Origin: Lycium barbarum
Taxonomy: Eukaryota; Streptophyta; Magnoliopsida; Solanales; Solanaceae
Length of the DNA stretch: 64,000 nt
Direction of reading: 5' to 3'
Assembly: GCF_019175385.1 (NCBI RefSeq)
Contig: NC_083346.1
Span: forward strand, 90,712,333 to 90,776,332
Below, in pieces: positions 1 through 10,178 of this stretch. Made by a program: the position numbers and the translations under genes. The stretch's first letter is position 1. Each line of letters begins with the position of its first letter. The notes under the pieces were generated by a model. It searched no databases. It was not told the origin of the DNA and worked only from the letters and a program-made list of their open reading frames with translations.

Positions 1-560
1 AATAAGATCTGTAGAAAATAAGATAATTTGCCTATGAATAATAGCCTTTTAAAAGATGATTTGACAAATGCGATCTTTAGATAAAAAAATAATATTATAT
101 GAATATGATGGTGTAGAAATGCCCAGAATTATATTCTTAAACATGATGAAAAGGCCATAAGTTTCTTTCTATTTTTTATCACTCTTTATTTAACCAATTT
201 CGGCTAAAAATATGCATAATTGAGTAAATCTTGAAAATGTTCATAAAATATAATCAGATTCATATTTGTGTGTTAGTGACGTTTTGAAATTCCTAAGATG
301 GTAAGAATGAGAAATGATTCCTTTAACCCAAAAATATGTAGGCATACTATTTGAAAATCAATTACTCAAATAAATGTTACAGATACTATAAATAGTTTAG
401 AAAATAGAAGTGAATGTAATTTGTGGAATTAACTACCCATTACTAAACTAAAACCCTTAATGTTACTAAAGTTTATCTTAATTAACAAGCACAAATGTTA
501 GTCATACAATACATGTTAAATGCACACAAAATAAAAAATAGAGGAGTAGATATAATATAA

Positions 561-739
561 ATGGGCTCAGCCCACTTTCAGACTGTGGCTGTGCGCTCCT
601 GTTGGGCTTCGGCCCAGTAATCTTAATGGATTGATGCGAACTGTTCGTCTCTTATTGGGCTTCGGCCCAAATTTTGTTCTCTAATCTGGCTGCGAACAGG
701 GGTGACTCGAGAAGGAGATTTTGTTGGGCTTTGGCCCAA
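561..739. repeat. Cluster of four GGGC/GCCC hairpin palindromes in the LTR
   Basis: Palindromes sit at 561-576, 601-618, 655-670 and 724-739. The clearest reads TTGGGCTTCGGCCCAA, a six-base stem with a four-base loop. The spacer sequences differ while the stems are kept. A related hairpin occurs at 58169-58184 in the other Ogre-type LTR. Confidence 0.8.
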
Positions 740-3296
740 TGCCAAAATGCGGGAGAAGATGATGAATCGCTTGGACTCGTATGCGAGATATCATGCATAA
801 AAAATGAAAAGAAAGGATTAGTATCTACTCAACGAATAAGATTAAACATGTAAAATATAAGTTCAAAACAAATCAGTAGGTTATGTATATAATGTGTATA
901 TCCAAGTATATCTCATGTATACACATTCGTAAGAGGTATAAAAGTTTAATATTGGAAAGCTTTCACCCTCGTTTTTCCGATGTTGCACAAGTTCCAAGGG
1001 ATTTCATGAATCCCAGGCATGGCTAACACCAGGGATGGTTCAAACTTCATCCATAATGACTAACTAACTTCCCTATAGATGTATTGGCTGAAATCTACCT
1101 ATCGTATACATACATATATATAATCGATACGAGTACACTTAGCATGTAAAGCTGAATTGGTGCGGAAATATAACATGTTTTATGGGGCTGCTTGAATCAA
1201 TTAGCGCACAGATTGTCAACTAACCAGACAGGTTAACTATTTTATCATCAACTCTAATGACTTATTGTACTCAAATAGAACCAAACACAGTAATCTAATA
1301 AACTGTTGGCCAGTAAAGGTAAGAGAAAATATATACTCTACAGTCTCATTTAAACAAGTACCCGAACCAGTGCATTGCATGTGTTGCAAATAATCAAAAC
1401 ATAGAAATCCAGCATACACTCGCAATATTCATGAGAACATTCTCCAGATTAGCAACAAAGAAAGGTGAGATGAGCATATATCTAACTAGCAAGCAGACTT
1501 AATTGCTCCCAATTAACATAACTGCTAGATCTTGTAGACCACTCATCAAGACATGAATCAAATGAATTATCATGTAATAGTTTTTAGAATGTCAACTAAG
1601 TATGGGAATCCAGATCAAATACATATGACAAAGCAATTGAACACATGATGGCAGACAACCCAAATGATAATCTCTCACCATAGTTATCTTAGTATCTCAA
1701 TAACCAAACCAAGCATTCATCTATACAGGGACTCATACTTAGTCAGGATGGACATCAAATGTGCATGGAAAGGGGAGGACAACCCACAGTAATACGCTGA
1801 TCAGGTTAGAACAAACAACATTATAACAAGTGTCTAATAATGAGGTCATGAGCAGTTAGTGTAATCCACTGAATGTATACAGGCAGAAAAGAGACAATTC
1901 CTCAGATTCTCTTAGCAAATGGATATTTAAGCTGAATTATTTGGTCTTGATAACTTAAGGGGACCAATCTCTTTACAAGTTCGTAGAATGTATTCAAGAT
2001 GAACTGCAAGTATTCTCCAAAGAAGAGACATGTACAAATACTGGAAAAGGAAATGAGTTAAACCTGACATACTAGGATTCTTAACTTCATTCTAGGTAAG
2101 ACACATATAACATATAGCATTTGCCACAAGATCATTTGTAAGTTTAGAAAAACCAAGAAACTGTTTTAATGGAACATAACATATATATGTTTGACACTGT
2201 TGGAGATGAAACAAAGATCAACGATAGGTTCAAATTCTCAAAAACAATTGACACACAAATAATGCTAGTAGGTATACAATGCAAGCAAACTTGTCGTAAA
2301 CCTTAAATAACGTAGTCAATTACTACAGGCATATGAATGGTGCTTAGACAATCACAGGCATATATTTAAATCGTACAGGATCTTTACAAGCTAAATTTGG
2401 ACTCGACTAATCCTAGAGAAATCAGATATTTGTAACAAGATGAAGAAGGTAAGAAAGGGACAGGGCAGATTTTAGCATTGCTATATTCTACTTTTTCTAT
2501 ATGGTTTTAACTGATCGAGTGAGAGGGGAGAGTTACAGCCTCATAGTTTGAAATAATGTATTTCTGTAAAACTAGGACTGGGCAGTACCAAATTAACTAG
2601 CAAACAACATAAACATGTCATATAACCATTTCATCATATCTAACCCCAAACAGATTGCATTCGTGTCAAGTTATATTACTTGAACAAATAGAGTAAAAGA
2701 GGGGGAAATGTCGACCTGTTTTAACCATATACACAATATACCTAGAATATACACATCATGGTGTGTATATCGGGTGTATGTCGAATGTATACCTTCTGCT
2801 TACCTTGATACCCGCGGTATATCCTATGTATATTCGTCTTTCAAATAGGTTTTGAGTCTTGTAAATTCAGTCTAAGCATCCAAACTACAGTATACTACAA
2901 CACGATTTTGATACTAACAGAAAGGCGATCCAGCAACAATTTTACCACAGAAATAAAACGACTTGCTACGAAGATAAACTAAACAGACGAGGCTAGAAAT
3001 GATAAAAAAAGGGAGGAAAGTTATTGACCTTTTTCGGATGCAGTGAAATGAAGGCGTCGAGGCCTCGAATCTACTCTCGTATTGACAGATTCGAAACTCG
3101 AGTCAAAATTAAAGTATTTCAATCCGTGTCCAATCAGTGTTCAATTCTCGAGTTTTATACACTCGACTTTGAAATAATAATAGAGCAAACAAAATGAAAT
3201 GTTTAGAATTTCCAATTGATGTCAAGAAACCATGGGATTTTTCGGATCTTTTTCCTCCGTTTTTTTCTCTCCTCCTCCTCGATTCAACTCACCATC

Positions 3297-3304
3297 CTTT
3301 TATA
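3297..3304 (-). promoter_or_regulatory. Probable LTR TATA box
   Basis: The minus strand reads CCTTATAAAAGG about 700 bases into the LTR, just downstream of a pyrimidine-rich tract (3320-3480 on this strand). A CT tract followed by a TATA box also occurs in the right-hand Ogre LTR. No transcription start can be shown from sequence alone. Confidence 0.45.
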
Positions 3305-4005
3305 AGGTTTGGGTTTAAGAAAGGAGAGAGAGGAGCGTATGAGAGAAGAGTGGGGGACAGAGGGAAGTGGAGGAAGCAGAGGAGTGGGGAACAGAAGGAG
3401 GTGGAGGGGACAGAAGCGTGGGAGGAGCGGAGATGGTGAGAGAAAGAGAAAGGGAGAGAGGGAGAGAAGAGGGCAGCGTTTTTTTGATTAGGGTTCGTTT
3501 AGGTGGTGGTGAAGAAAACGAAAATGGGCTGGGTCGGTTTAGTGAAACGTGGGCTGGACGGGTAGGGGGTTATTTGGGCTCAGTTGGTCCGAAAATTTAG
3601 GGGTAATGGGCTGGTCGTTTGAATTAAATGTGGGCTGATATAATGTGGGTTGGGTATTAAAATGTGGGTTGTTTATTTGGCTGAAATTCCTCCTCTATAT
3701 TAATTATCTTTGGGCTTCTAATTTAATAACTAGTACAACATATACTATGTAAAGACAGTTAATAATTAATATGTAGAAAAATAAAGATTTTACAAAGTGT
3801 TGTCTTGTAATTAATTTAACGATTCCAAACCCGAAAATGAAACGATGACGAACATTTAAAATTTGTGATAAAGTAATGCTCGTAATGTTGAAAATAAAAG
3901 TATCGAAAATAATAGTAGTGAAAATTAAGTATTTAGCTCGTCAGTTAATTTAGACGCCCGAGTGAATAAAATTAAATAAAGGAGGGACAAAATTGGGTGT
4001 CAACA

Positions 4006-4567
4006 GATGCCCCTCTTCGACCGGAGATGATGTAAGAGTCTTCGGGCGAAGAAGTTGACGTAGTAGCCAATTTTGTTCCGACCAACAAATATGAACTTGA
4101 GAAATGCGGTTTAGGAGAATTGGTGGAAAATAATATGGTATGGAAAGAATTATGGTTGAACCTGTTGAGAGAATGTTATTTATGGATTTATAACTTCGCA
4201 AGGGTTGTAGACAGGTGACGAGAATGAAACATATGCTTATAGCCTCCTGATTATAAATGTGGTGCGCAACACACCTATAAGTAGGACTCTACTAGACACG
4301 ATGTAAATTCTCCAAAAATGCCCCAGTGTTGAGTTATGGAGACACTGGGATATAGACAGACTTACAAGATTGTGAGAGGAGTTGATTAAGTAGAGTCTTA
4401 GCGATGTGTGAAGAGCTTGGTAATATGATGGAATCATTGCCAAATTTGCAAATTCCGCTAATAGTGGGAAAAAAACATTATACTGACATTATATAAGATT
4501 AAAATTAAATTCAAAAACAAAAACAGAAAATCATAAAGCGATTGCAATAAAAGAAGAGTGTCAAGGT
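4006..4567 (-). other. Remnant internal region beside the Ogre-type LTR, with a Tekay leader-like piece
   Basis: The first bases on the minus side form the polypurine tract that abuts the LTR. At about 4237-4310 the minus strand closely resembles the untranslated leader that follows the primer site in Tekay-like elements (GTCTAGTAGAGTC, then GGTGTG, a GCGCACCACA-type stretch and AGGAGGCT). A similar leader lies beside the primer site at 25098-25180. The short frames at 3950-4443 match nothing I know. This looks like scrap from two elements joined together. Confidence 0.45.
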
Positions 4568-4572
4568 ACTGA

Positions 4573-5154
4573 GGGTGTGTTTGGTATGGAGGAAACTATT
4601 TTTCTAGTATTCTCATATTTGGTTAGTCAAAATTTCAACAAAAGTTTTTATTCTAAAAAAACAAGTTCCTTAAAAACGAGGAAACAACTTATCTAGTGGA
4701 ACTAGGGAAAAAAAAGTTTAGCAAGTGATATTCCGTACTAATTTTCTCATTTTCACCTCCAATACACCCAGTGGCATAGCTACATAAACGAAAGGGTGGT
4801 CAGTTGAACACCCTTCATCAAAAAATTATACTTTATATATATTAAAAAAAAAATTACTACGTATATAAGTCAAATATTATTTTTTATAGATATATATTAA
4901 ATCTTGAATACCTTTAGTAAGATTTCTGACTTCGCCATTGGTACCCTACCCCACTCCCACCCCTTATAGCTCCCATCCCCACCACTCCCACACCTTGCCA
5001 CACATCCTTTACGCCCGTAGCATTTTGCCTAAATTATACTCCTATACAAATGCTTTAGGACAATACTTTCTGTTTAGGTATCAAACTCAACAATATAAGT
5101 AAGAAAATAACTTATCTTTCAAGGAAAATTTTTTTCTTCGTACCAAACACACCC
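4573..5154. mobile_element. MITE with about 24-bp terminal inverted repeats
   Basis: The left end reads GGGTGTGTTTGGTATGGAGG and the right end, reverse-complemented, reads GGGTGTGTTTGGTACGAAG. The ends therefore pair over about 24 bases with a few mismatches. The 582-bp interior is AT-rich and non-coding. I could not identify a convincing target duplication, so the superfamily is left open. It lies just downstream of the broken GDSL gene, probably inside what was its first intron. Confidence 0.65.
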
Positions 5155-5183
5155 GAATCAAAAGGAGTTTCGAGATTCCTTAC

Positions 5184-6756
5184 CAATAAAATCAGGGATG
5201 AGGCGCCCGTCAAAAAATCTGCCAGTAGGATGCTCAAAATATGATTCTCCATATGGCTTGAAATTTGCTCGATAAGCGTTGATATTCTCTAAGTAATTAT
5301 TGTTTCCAGGATCAAACATGTGATGGAAATCAGGCATACGTAGCGGAAGCAAATAGCTTGGATCGAACTTGCATGTAATATACACAACACATAATCAAAT
5401 TTTTTAATCAAACATAAAATCGATACTTATCTCTTGAAGCGTGACCGTGATTGCAAATCACACCTTCAAGCACGAGCAATAGCTGTCCAGGTGTTCATCC
5501 TTTAGTTCCACAGTCTTCCGCTGTGTAACCCGATAATACCAGAATTTGCGAAATTCGTGTGGGCGAATTTCTATGGAAAGGTTGAAGAAACTTCTAAAAC
5601 CCTTTAGCCTCCTTATGGAATAAGACCCCTATCTTATAACTATAGGTTTAGGGTTTTCATCCTTTTCCAAAATCGTTTGGGTCTTTTTTTTCCACCAAAA
5701 AATAATATTCCATTTAATTTTTTATTATTCGGGCACAGCAGAGACCACATAATTTAATTAACGAGGCTTCCTATTATTTAATTAATTCAAAAAATCTGAA
5801 TTAATCCTACCATAATAAATTACGAATTATTCCACTAAAAAATCGTAACTGCACTCTTCAGTTCAATTCGAAATCATACATTAAAACCTATTTAACTCCT
5901 CATGTTAAGATTAAAAATACCAATCAATTAAATTAAATTACTGACAATTAATCCTTTATATTTCTGCTTACATCATGTGACAGATACAAAATTCACCTTC
6001 AGAGTTTTCACATGAGACTTATAAGCATCCATAAAAGGGTATCATCAATTTCAAAATCGAGACATGAATTCTATCAACTAATTATTATTTCACAAATGTA
6101 ATTTGCCATTATCCAATTTACCAGGAATACATAGACCTGTAATTGAGTCGTACCTTTTAATAAATCAAAATAATGAACAAATCACATTGATCATAATAAT
6201 TATATCAAGATTAAGAGTATAAGTACATTTAATGAACTAGAGAATTTGTTTTATATATTCATTACAAAAACACTTATCTCTACTTGGTCCGTTCAATACA
6301 TACAAAATGTATTAGCACAAGAAGACGGAACTATACCGTTCCCATAATGAAGATACATTATATTAATCTTTTGCTACAATCATACCGATGGCTTTATCCA
6401 ATTTCCATCTTAGATTGTGAACATAACTTTTATACTTATAAGAATCGACAAATTAATCTTCTGTGTATAAGCTAAACTCTATACACTAAATCATCTACTA
6501 TATAAGTAAAAGATACACATACTAGTGCATGATCTATTTAACTCTTTATTAAATAATGAATAAATATTTTTTCTATAATAAATACTATATCCAAACACAT
6601 GGTTAATAGTATATATCCCAACAACATGGAGTCTCCAAAGACAAAGAAATTAGTTGTGCGTTTGGTCTGCACATGATGGTTGTCAAAACAACCAATTGGG
6701 AAATTAAAGCAAGCTAGGAAAATTAAAATGCATAGGTGAAAGCTTAGATTTTTCAT
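5184..6756 (-). pseudogene. GDSL esterase/lipase, truncated and split by a solo LTR
   Basis: GDSL hydrolases are secreted esterases/lipases. The minus-strand start at 6756 gives MKNLSF followed by a hydrophobic signal peptide (about residues 1-23). The block I motif FVFGDSM ends where a solo LTR interrupts (5321-6623). Coding resumes at 5320 with [11 protein letters not shown], then [18 protein letters not shown] and IPDFI, all typical of plant GDSL lipases. A clean splice donor (GGTAAGG) follows at 5183, so this is the first exon. The other exons, carrying the oxyanion-hole Gly/Asn blocks and the catalytic Asp-His pair, are not found. The nucleophile serine of GDS is present. The gene is therefore broken twice, by the LTR and by loss of its 3' part. 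The family call is confident; the exact paralogue is unknown. Confidence 0.85.
5321..6623 (-). mobile_element. Solo LTR (probably Ty1/Copia) inserted in the GDSL coding exon
   Basis: On the minus strand the LTR runs from TGTTGGGATATATAC to GATTTCCATCA, giving TG...CA ends and 1303 bp. It is flanked by a perfect 5-bp duplication: ACATG on the plus strand at 5316-5320 and 6624-6628. Removing the LTR plus one repeat copy restores the GDSL frame through D-S-M-F-D-P-G, so the junctions are exact. No internal domain or primer site lies between the ends. The superfamily is inferred from the end sequence only. Confidence 0.85.
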
Positions 6757-7382
6757 GGGAGGGATAAGGTAGAGCAAGATAAAATTTGAAAATTATTAGT
6801 TGTTCTGACTTCTGAATACACCAATGAATGGAATTTTATAATGCCACCTCGTTGACTTTCTTTTTTAGACTTTTTTATTTAAGGCATGTTTAATGGTCAG
6901 GAAGTACTCTTCATGAAAATATTTTTCTGAAAAAAGGATATATTTTACTATTAAAAAATGTTTTTCACATTTTTTATCAAAAGGGGAAAGTGATTCCCTT
7001 ACTATCTTAGTTATGGAAACTGATTTCCCTTATTTATGGGTGAAGGTTTTTTTCTTCCAATTATTTTAACTTTTAATTTTTTAAATATTTGATCCAACTA
7101 AAATTTAGATATTATTACTAATTTTTAGAACTCAAATATTTAATTAAAACACTAATTTGATAATATTATTAATATTTAAGATATATATGTTTGAAAAATA
7201 TTTTTCACTCACCAATCAAGCATTAGAAATACTTTTCATGAAAGATAAATTTTGTTACACCAAAAGCACTCTATTATATTATAGAACATGGGTAACACAT
7301 GACAAAATAGTATTACTGTATTTTATTATTATAAAATTTATGTGATCTTGGCACCAAGTGCAAGACTTTTCACATATGGGTA
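6757..7382. other. AT-rich spacer upstream of the GDSL pseudogene
   Basis: No gene is recognised. About 6888-7240 has weakly pairing ends (TCATGAAAATATTTTT on the left and its approximate complement near 7195-7240), which may be an old MITE. The small frames at 6538-6777 and 7157-7345 are explained by the GDSL exon and by composition. Confidence 0.4.
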
Positions 7383-8386
7383 AAGGTGTCAAGTGAGCCG
7401 GGCCGGGGCCTGGTCGGGCCATTTAAACGTGGGCCACAAGGGGTAGGGTCGGGGCCGGGCCGTAAGTTAGGGGGCCGGGCTTGGAGAGGGAAAAGGGTGT
7501 CCGGCCCAGCCCACCCCGGATAGGGGCTACACCTCGGGCTAATCGGGCCGGGCCAGGTTATAGTTAGTGGGCCGGGATTTTTTTTTTTTAAAGTTCTAAT
7601 ACAAAAATAGACATTTACATTTACTAATAATAATAAAATTAACATTTACATCTAATGATAAAATTGCTAAATTAAAAAAAAAGTTTAGTCGTCGTCAAAT
7701 TCAAAAAGCTAGCCGTTGTAAATTTAAAAAACTAGTCGTTGCTAATTTTATTTGAACCCCTAAATTTGTGAATAACTTCACTTTGGTCATATTTTCAAAC
7801 TATAAATACCCCTCCATTCTTCTTAATTTTCACACAATTCTTCACCTCCACCTTCTCCTCGAGTTCGAAGATCAACTTCAAGTACGGTATGGATGCATTT
7901 TGAGCGAGTAGATGAGGAACATGTTAAATGTCAACATTGTGGTGACATATATCTCCACAAGTCCGGAGCGTCAGGTATTAGCTTATTAGGGGGGTGGGAG
8001 GTGGAGGGGGGTACCGGTGTGTTGCGTAGACACTTGTGAAAAGGCATGAAATTGAACTGAATGATTTATGAAAGGTATATTTGTTGAGATAAGTACTATC
8101 ACAATATAATATATACTATATACTGAAAATGTATCAAAGGTATATTTGTTGAGAAAACAAGATTGTTTAGCTTTAAAATACAATTTTAAAGAAAACTAAA
8201 GTGCTTCGTAAAAAGAGACTCCTAATGTATTGGAATGCAATATTTTTAAAATATTTATTATTAGTAATAAATGTAGTACTTATCTTGTTTTTTTTTATTT
8301 ATTTGAAGTGGGCCGGTGCCACAGTGGGCCATCACCCGGGCTACTAGTGGCCGGGCTGGTGGGCCGGGCCGGACATGCCAAGATAT
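7383..8386 (+). mobile_element. Defective hAT-type DNA transposon remnant
   Basis: Both ends are rich in GGGCCGGGCC-type runs (7397-7570 and 8310-8370), a pattern often seen at ends of plant hAT elements. The left end contains AGGTGTCAAG. Between them lies a promoter-like stretch (ACTATAAATACCCC near 7800) followed by a degraded BED zinc finger. The rest of the transposase (DDE and dimerisation domains) is absent, so this is an internally deleted, non-autonomous copy. The boundaries are approximate and no clean 8-bp duplication was found. Confidence 0.5.
7887..8046 (+). pseudogene. BED-type zinc finger fragment of a hAT transposase
   Basis: The plus strand translates as VWMHFERVDEEHVKCQHCGD and IYLHKSGASG. 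After about 45 bases of extra sequence comes VLRRHL, then a stop. The aromatic start, the C-x2-C pair and a final R-R-H-L are the signature of BED fingers that bind transposon ends. The segment LLGGWEVEGGTG between the two halves looks like an insertion, and the domain ends at a TGA. Nothing of the transposase core follows, so it cannot be functional. Confidence 0.6.
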
Positions 8387-8599
8387 CTTCCCCTTTGCTC
8401 TATGACATTTATTTAATAGGAATGATAACTACTTCAAGAAAGGAGGACATAGACACCTTACCAAAATCAAAGCGATCGAGTATTACCTTTTGACCAATTG
8501 CAAAACGAGAGAGACAATTAAGCAAATTTGCTACATAAAATGGAACTGCCAGACAAGCTCGGATATAAACTCATTATTGATTGGGGCTTGCAAAAACAA
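8387..8599. other. Spacer with no recognised feature
   Basis: This is AT-rich sequence between the hAT remnant and the RNase H-like fragment. I see nothing I can assign. Confidence 0.4.
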
Positions 8600-8925
8600 C
8601 TAGCAAAAACGAGGAGTAACTAGAGACGATAATGGAAAATGTATTGTAGGGTTCAACAAAAGAATCCCCTATGCCACAAATATTCAAACAAAAATTATGG
8701 TACTACAAATTGACCTAGAAATTGCACTAGAAAAAAGCGTGTCACCAGCCACTACAAATCGTAAAGGATTGTAAAGAGGTTATTAATATGCTAACTGGTT
8801 CTAATGATCTTAAACTCCAATCTTACTGATGATTGCATGTGGTTGATTATTAGAATGTCTAAAAATAAAGCACATCTTTAGAGAAGGGACAGAAATTGCA
8901 GATAGACTAACCAAATAAAGGAAAT
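8600..8925 (+). pseudogene. Degenerate RNase H-like (RVT_3) domain fragment
   Basis: In one frame the plus strand gives RDDNGKCIVGFNKRIPYA, then LQIDLEIALE. After stops and a frameshift come DCKEVINMLTGSND and a terminal EIADRLTK. The order 'G.xRDDNGxWxxGF', 'xxAExxALxxGLxLA', 'D(S/C)xxxVxxLx', 'ADxLAK' is that of the RVT_3 RNase H-like domain carried by plant L1-type LINEs and some host proteins. Several key acidic positions are changed and stops interrupt the frame. No reverse transcriptase is seen upstream, so this is a 3' fragment, either a truncated LINE or a domain copied elsewhere. Confidence 0.6.
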
Positions 8926-8948
8926 AAAAATACTTAAAGGAATAATAT

Positions 8949-9433
8949 AAGCACAAGTGAATGACCCGACAATAGCTATATAGAAGAAATTTATCAAACT
9001 AGAGAGAGAAGGTAAGAGACTTTACTTAATAACTCAAAAACTCTTGAATCTCACTACAATGAAAATATGTGAAAGAGCATCCCTATTTATAATACTAGAA
9101 AACCAACATAGAATAGGGCTAGAAAACTCATTCCAATATGAACTAGACAAATAAATCTCAAGAAAATATGAATTAAATAAATGCAAAATATCAAATCCTA
9201 AATAACTTTGGATTAGTAATCTTGGTTTAATTCCAACATAGCCTCCCTTAAACCAAGATCTTCAAACTTGAGCGTGCCATGAACAATATCATATCTTGTA
9301 GAAGTCAACCGCCTTAGATTCTCGGACAATTTCCTGAAATATGTAGCTTCGACAAAATTGCAGGTGCCATCTTTAGTTAGCTTTAGTTTCTCTTTCACGA
9401 GATTCAAAGTTAATTTTCTTCTTCTTCTTCTTC

Positions 9434-9465
<32 letters not shown>

Positions 9466-10178
9466 CTTCTTCTTCTTCTTGTATCCTTTAATAACTAGTC
9501 TTGATTTAAAATCATATGTTTCTTCAATTGATTTATACTTGGTCTTGTGCGCCTATTCGACTCTAGGTGACCTTTCAATAGATGGTAGAGCAGTATCGTC
9601 AACAAATAATTTTTCATGCTCCTCAGAACATAAAATCTCGGATAATGGCTCAAATTAAAATTGATTACGTCTTCAATATCCATAATCATGCATGTCAATT
9701 GTGGATCTAGACCCTTAATTATTTCTGTTTCAATTTTGGGTAGATCATCAAATACTTTATCTTGGTGAATTCTTTGGCTTTTTTCATCACTAGCTTCATA
9801 TTCAATACGCTCAAACAATTTTTCTTGTGTGATGAAAGAAAAATTGCTTCGTTGAGGCATTGCAAGCAAAGGTGAATCAACCTAAGCACACGTGCAAGAC
9901 TCAACAATGGCTATATAGAAGAAATTTATCAAACTAGAGAGAGAAGGTAAGAGGCTTTACTTAATAACTCAAAACTCTTGAATCTCACAACAATGAAAAT
10001 ATGGGACATAGCATCCCTATTTATAATACTAGAAACCAAAATAGACCAGGACTAGAAAAACCTATTCCAGTATAGATTTGATAAATAAATCCTAACTAGA
10101 TATGAATTAAATAAACTAAATGCTAAACAACTTAGGTTTCCTACTCTTGGTTTATTTCCTACATAGCCTCCCTTAAAC
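8949..10178 (-). repeat. Tandem LTR-like repeat unit (period about 933 bp), cut by a chromovirus
   Basis: About 300 bp at 8949-9252 recurs at 9882-10178 at roughly 85% identity by eye. Within each copy lies a minus-strand LTR-like block (8973-9238 and 9908-10163) opening TGTTGGAAT or TGTAGGAAA and preceded by GGGAGGCTA, which looks like a polypurine tract. Homology continues past both block ends, so each block is flanked by internal sequence on both sides. That is the layout LTR-internal-LTR-internal rather than a simple element. The roughly 670-bp interior has minus frames (9213-9407 and 9495-9869) with no domain I recognise. No tRNA-Met primer site was found. The right copy is ended by the chromovirus LTR at 10179. 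Confidence 0.6.
9417..9480. repeat. (TTC)n microsatellite
   Basis: A 64-bp CTT/TTC run with one interruption (TTCTAC) lies inside the LTR-like tandem unit. Confidence 0.95.

Larger units (their letters stand above)
1..4005 (-). mobile_element. Ogre/Tat-type LTR, minus strand, running off the left edge
   Basis: Read on the minus strand the LTR opens with TGTTGACACCCAATTTTGTC at 4005. A purine-rich tract (AAGAGGGGCATC) lies immediately before it, which is the usual polypurine tract to 3' LTR junction. The layout matches the plus-strand LTR at 55133-58877: the same TGTTGACA...TTTTGTCCC opening, a CT-rich tract upstream of a TATA box, GGGC/GCCC palindromes near the far end, and a shared stretch reading TAATGGGTAGTTAATT. 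The far end is not reached, because no LTR terminus or primer site is seen near position 1. This is therefore a 3' LTR of at least 4.0 kb. Short frames inside it, including those at 3194-3600, are composition artefacts of the purine-rich tract. The two LTRs look like different subfamilies of one lineage; the lineage call is by eye. Confidence 0.75.

Noticed and set aside
3194..3600. Overlapping Arg/Glu-rich frames as a small gene
   Set aside because: They lie in a purine-rich tract of the minus-strand LTR near its promoter; all three frames are open because of composition.
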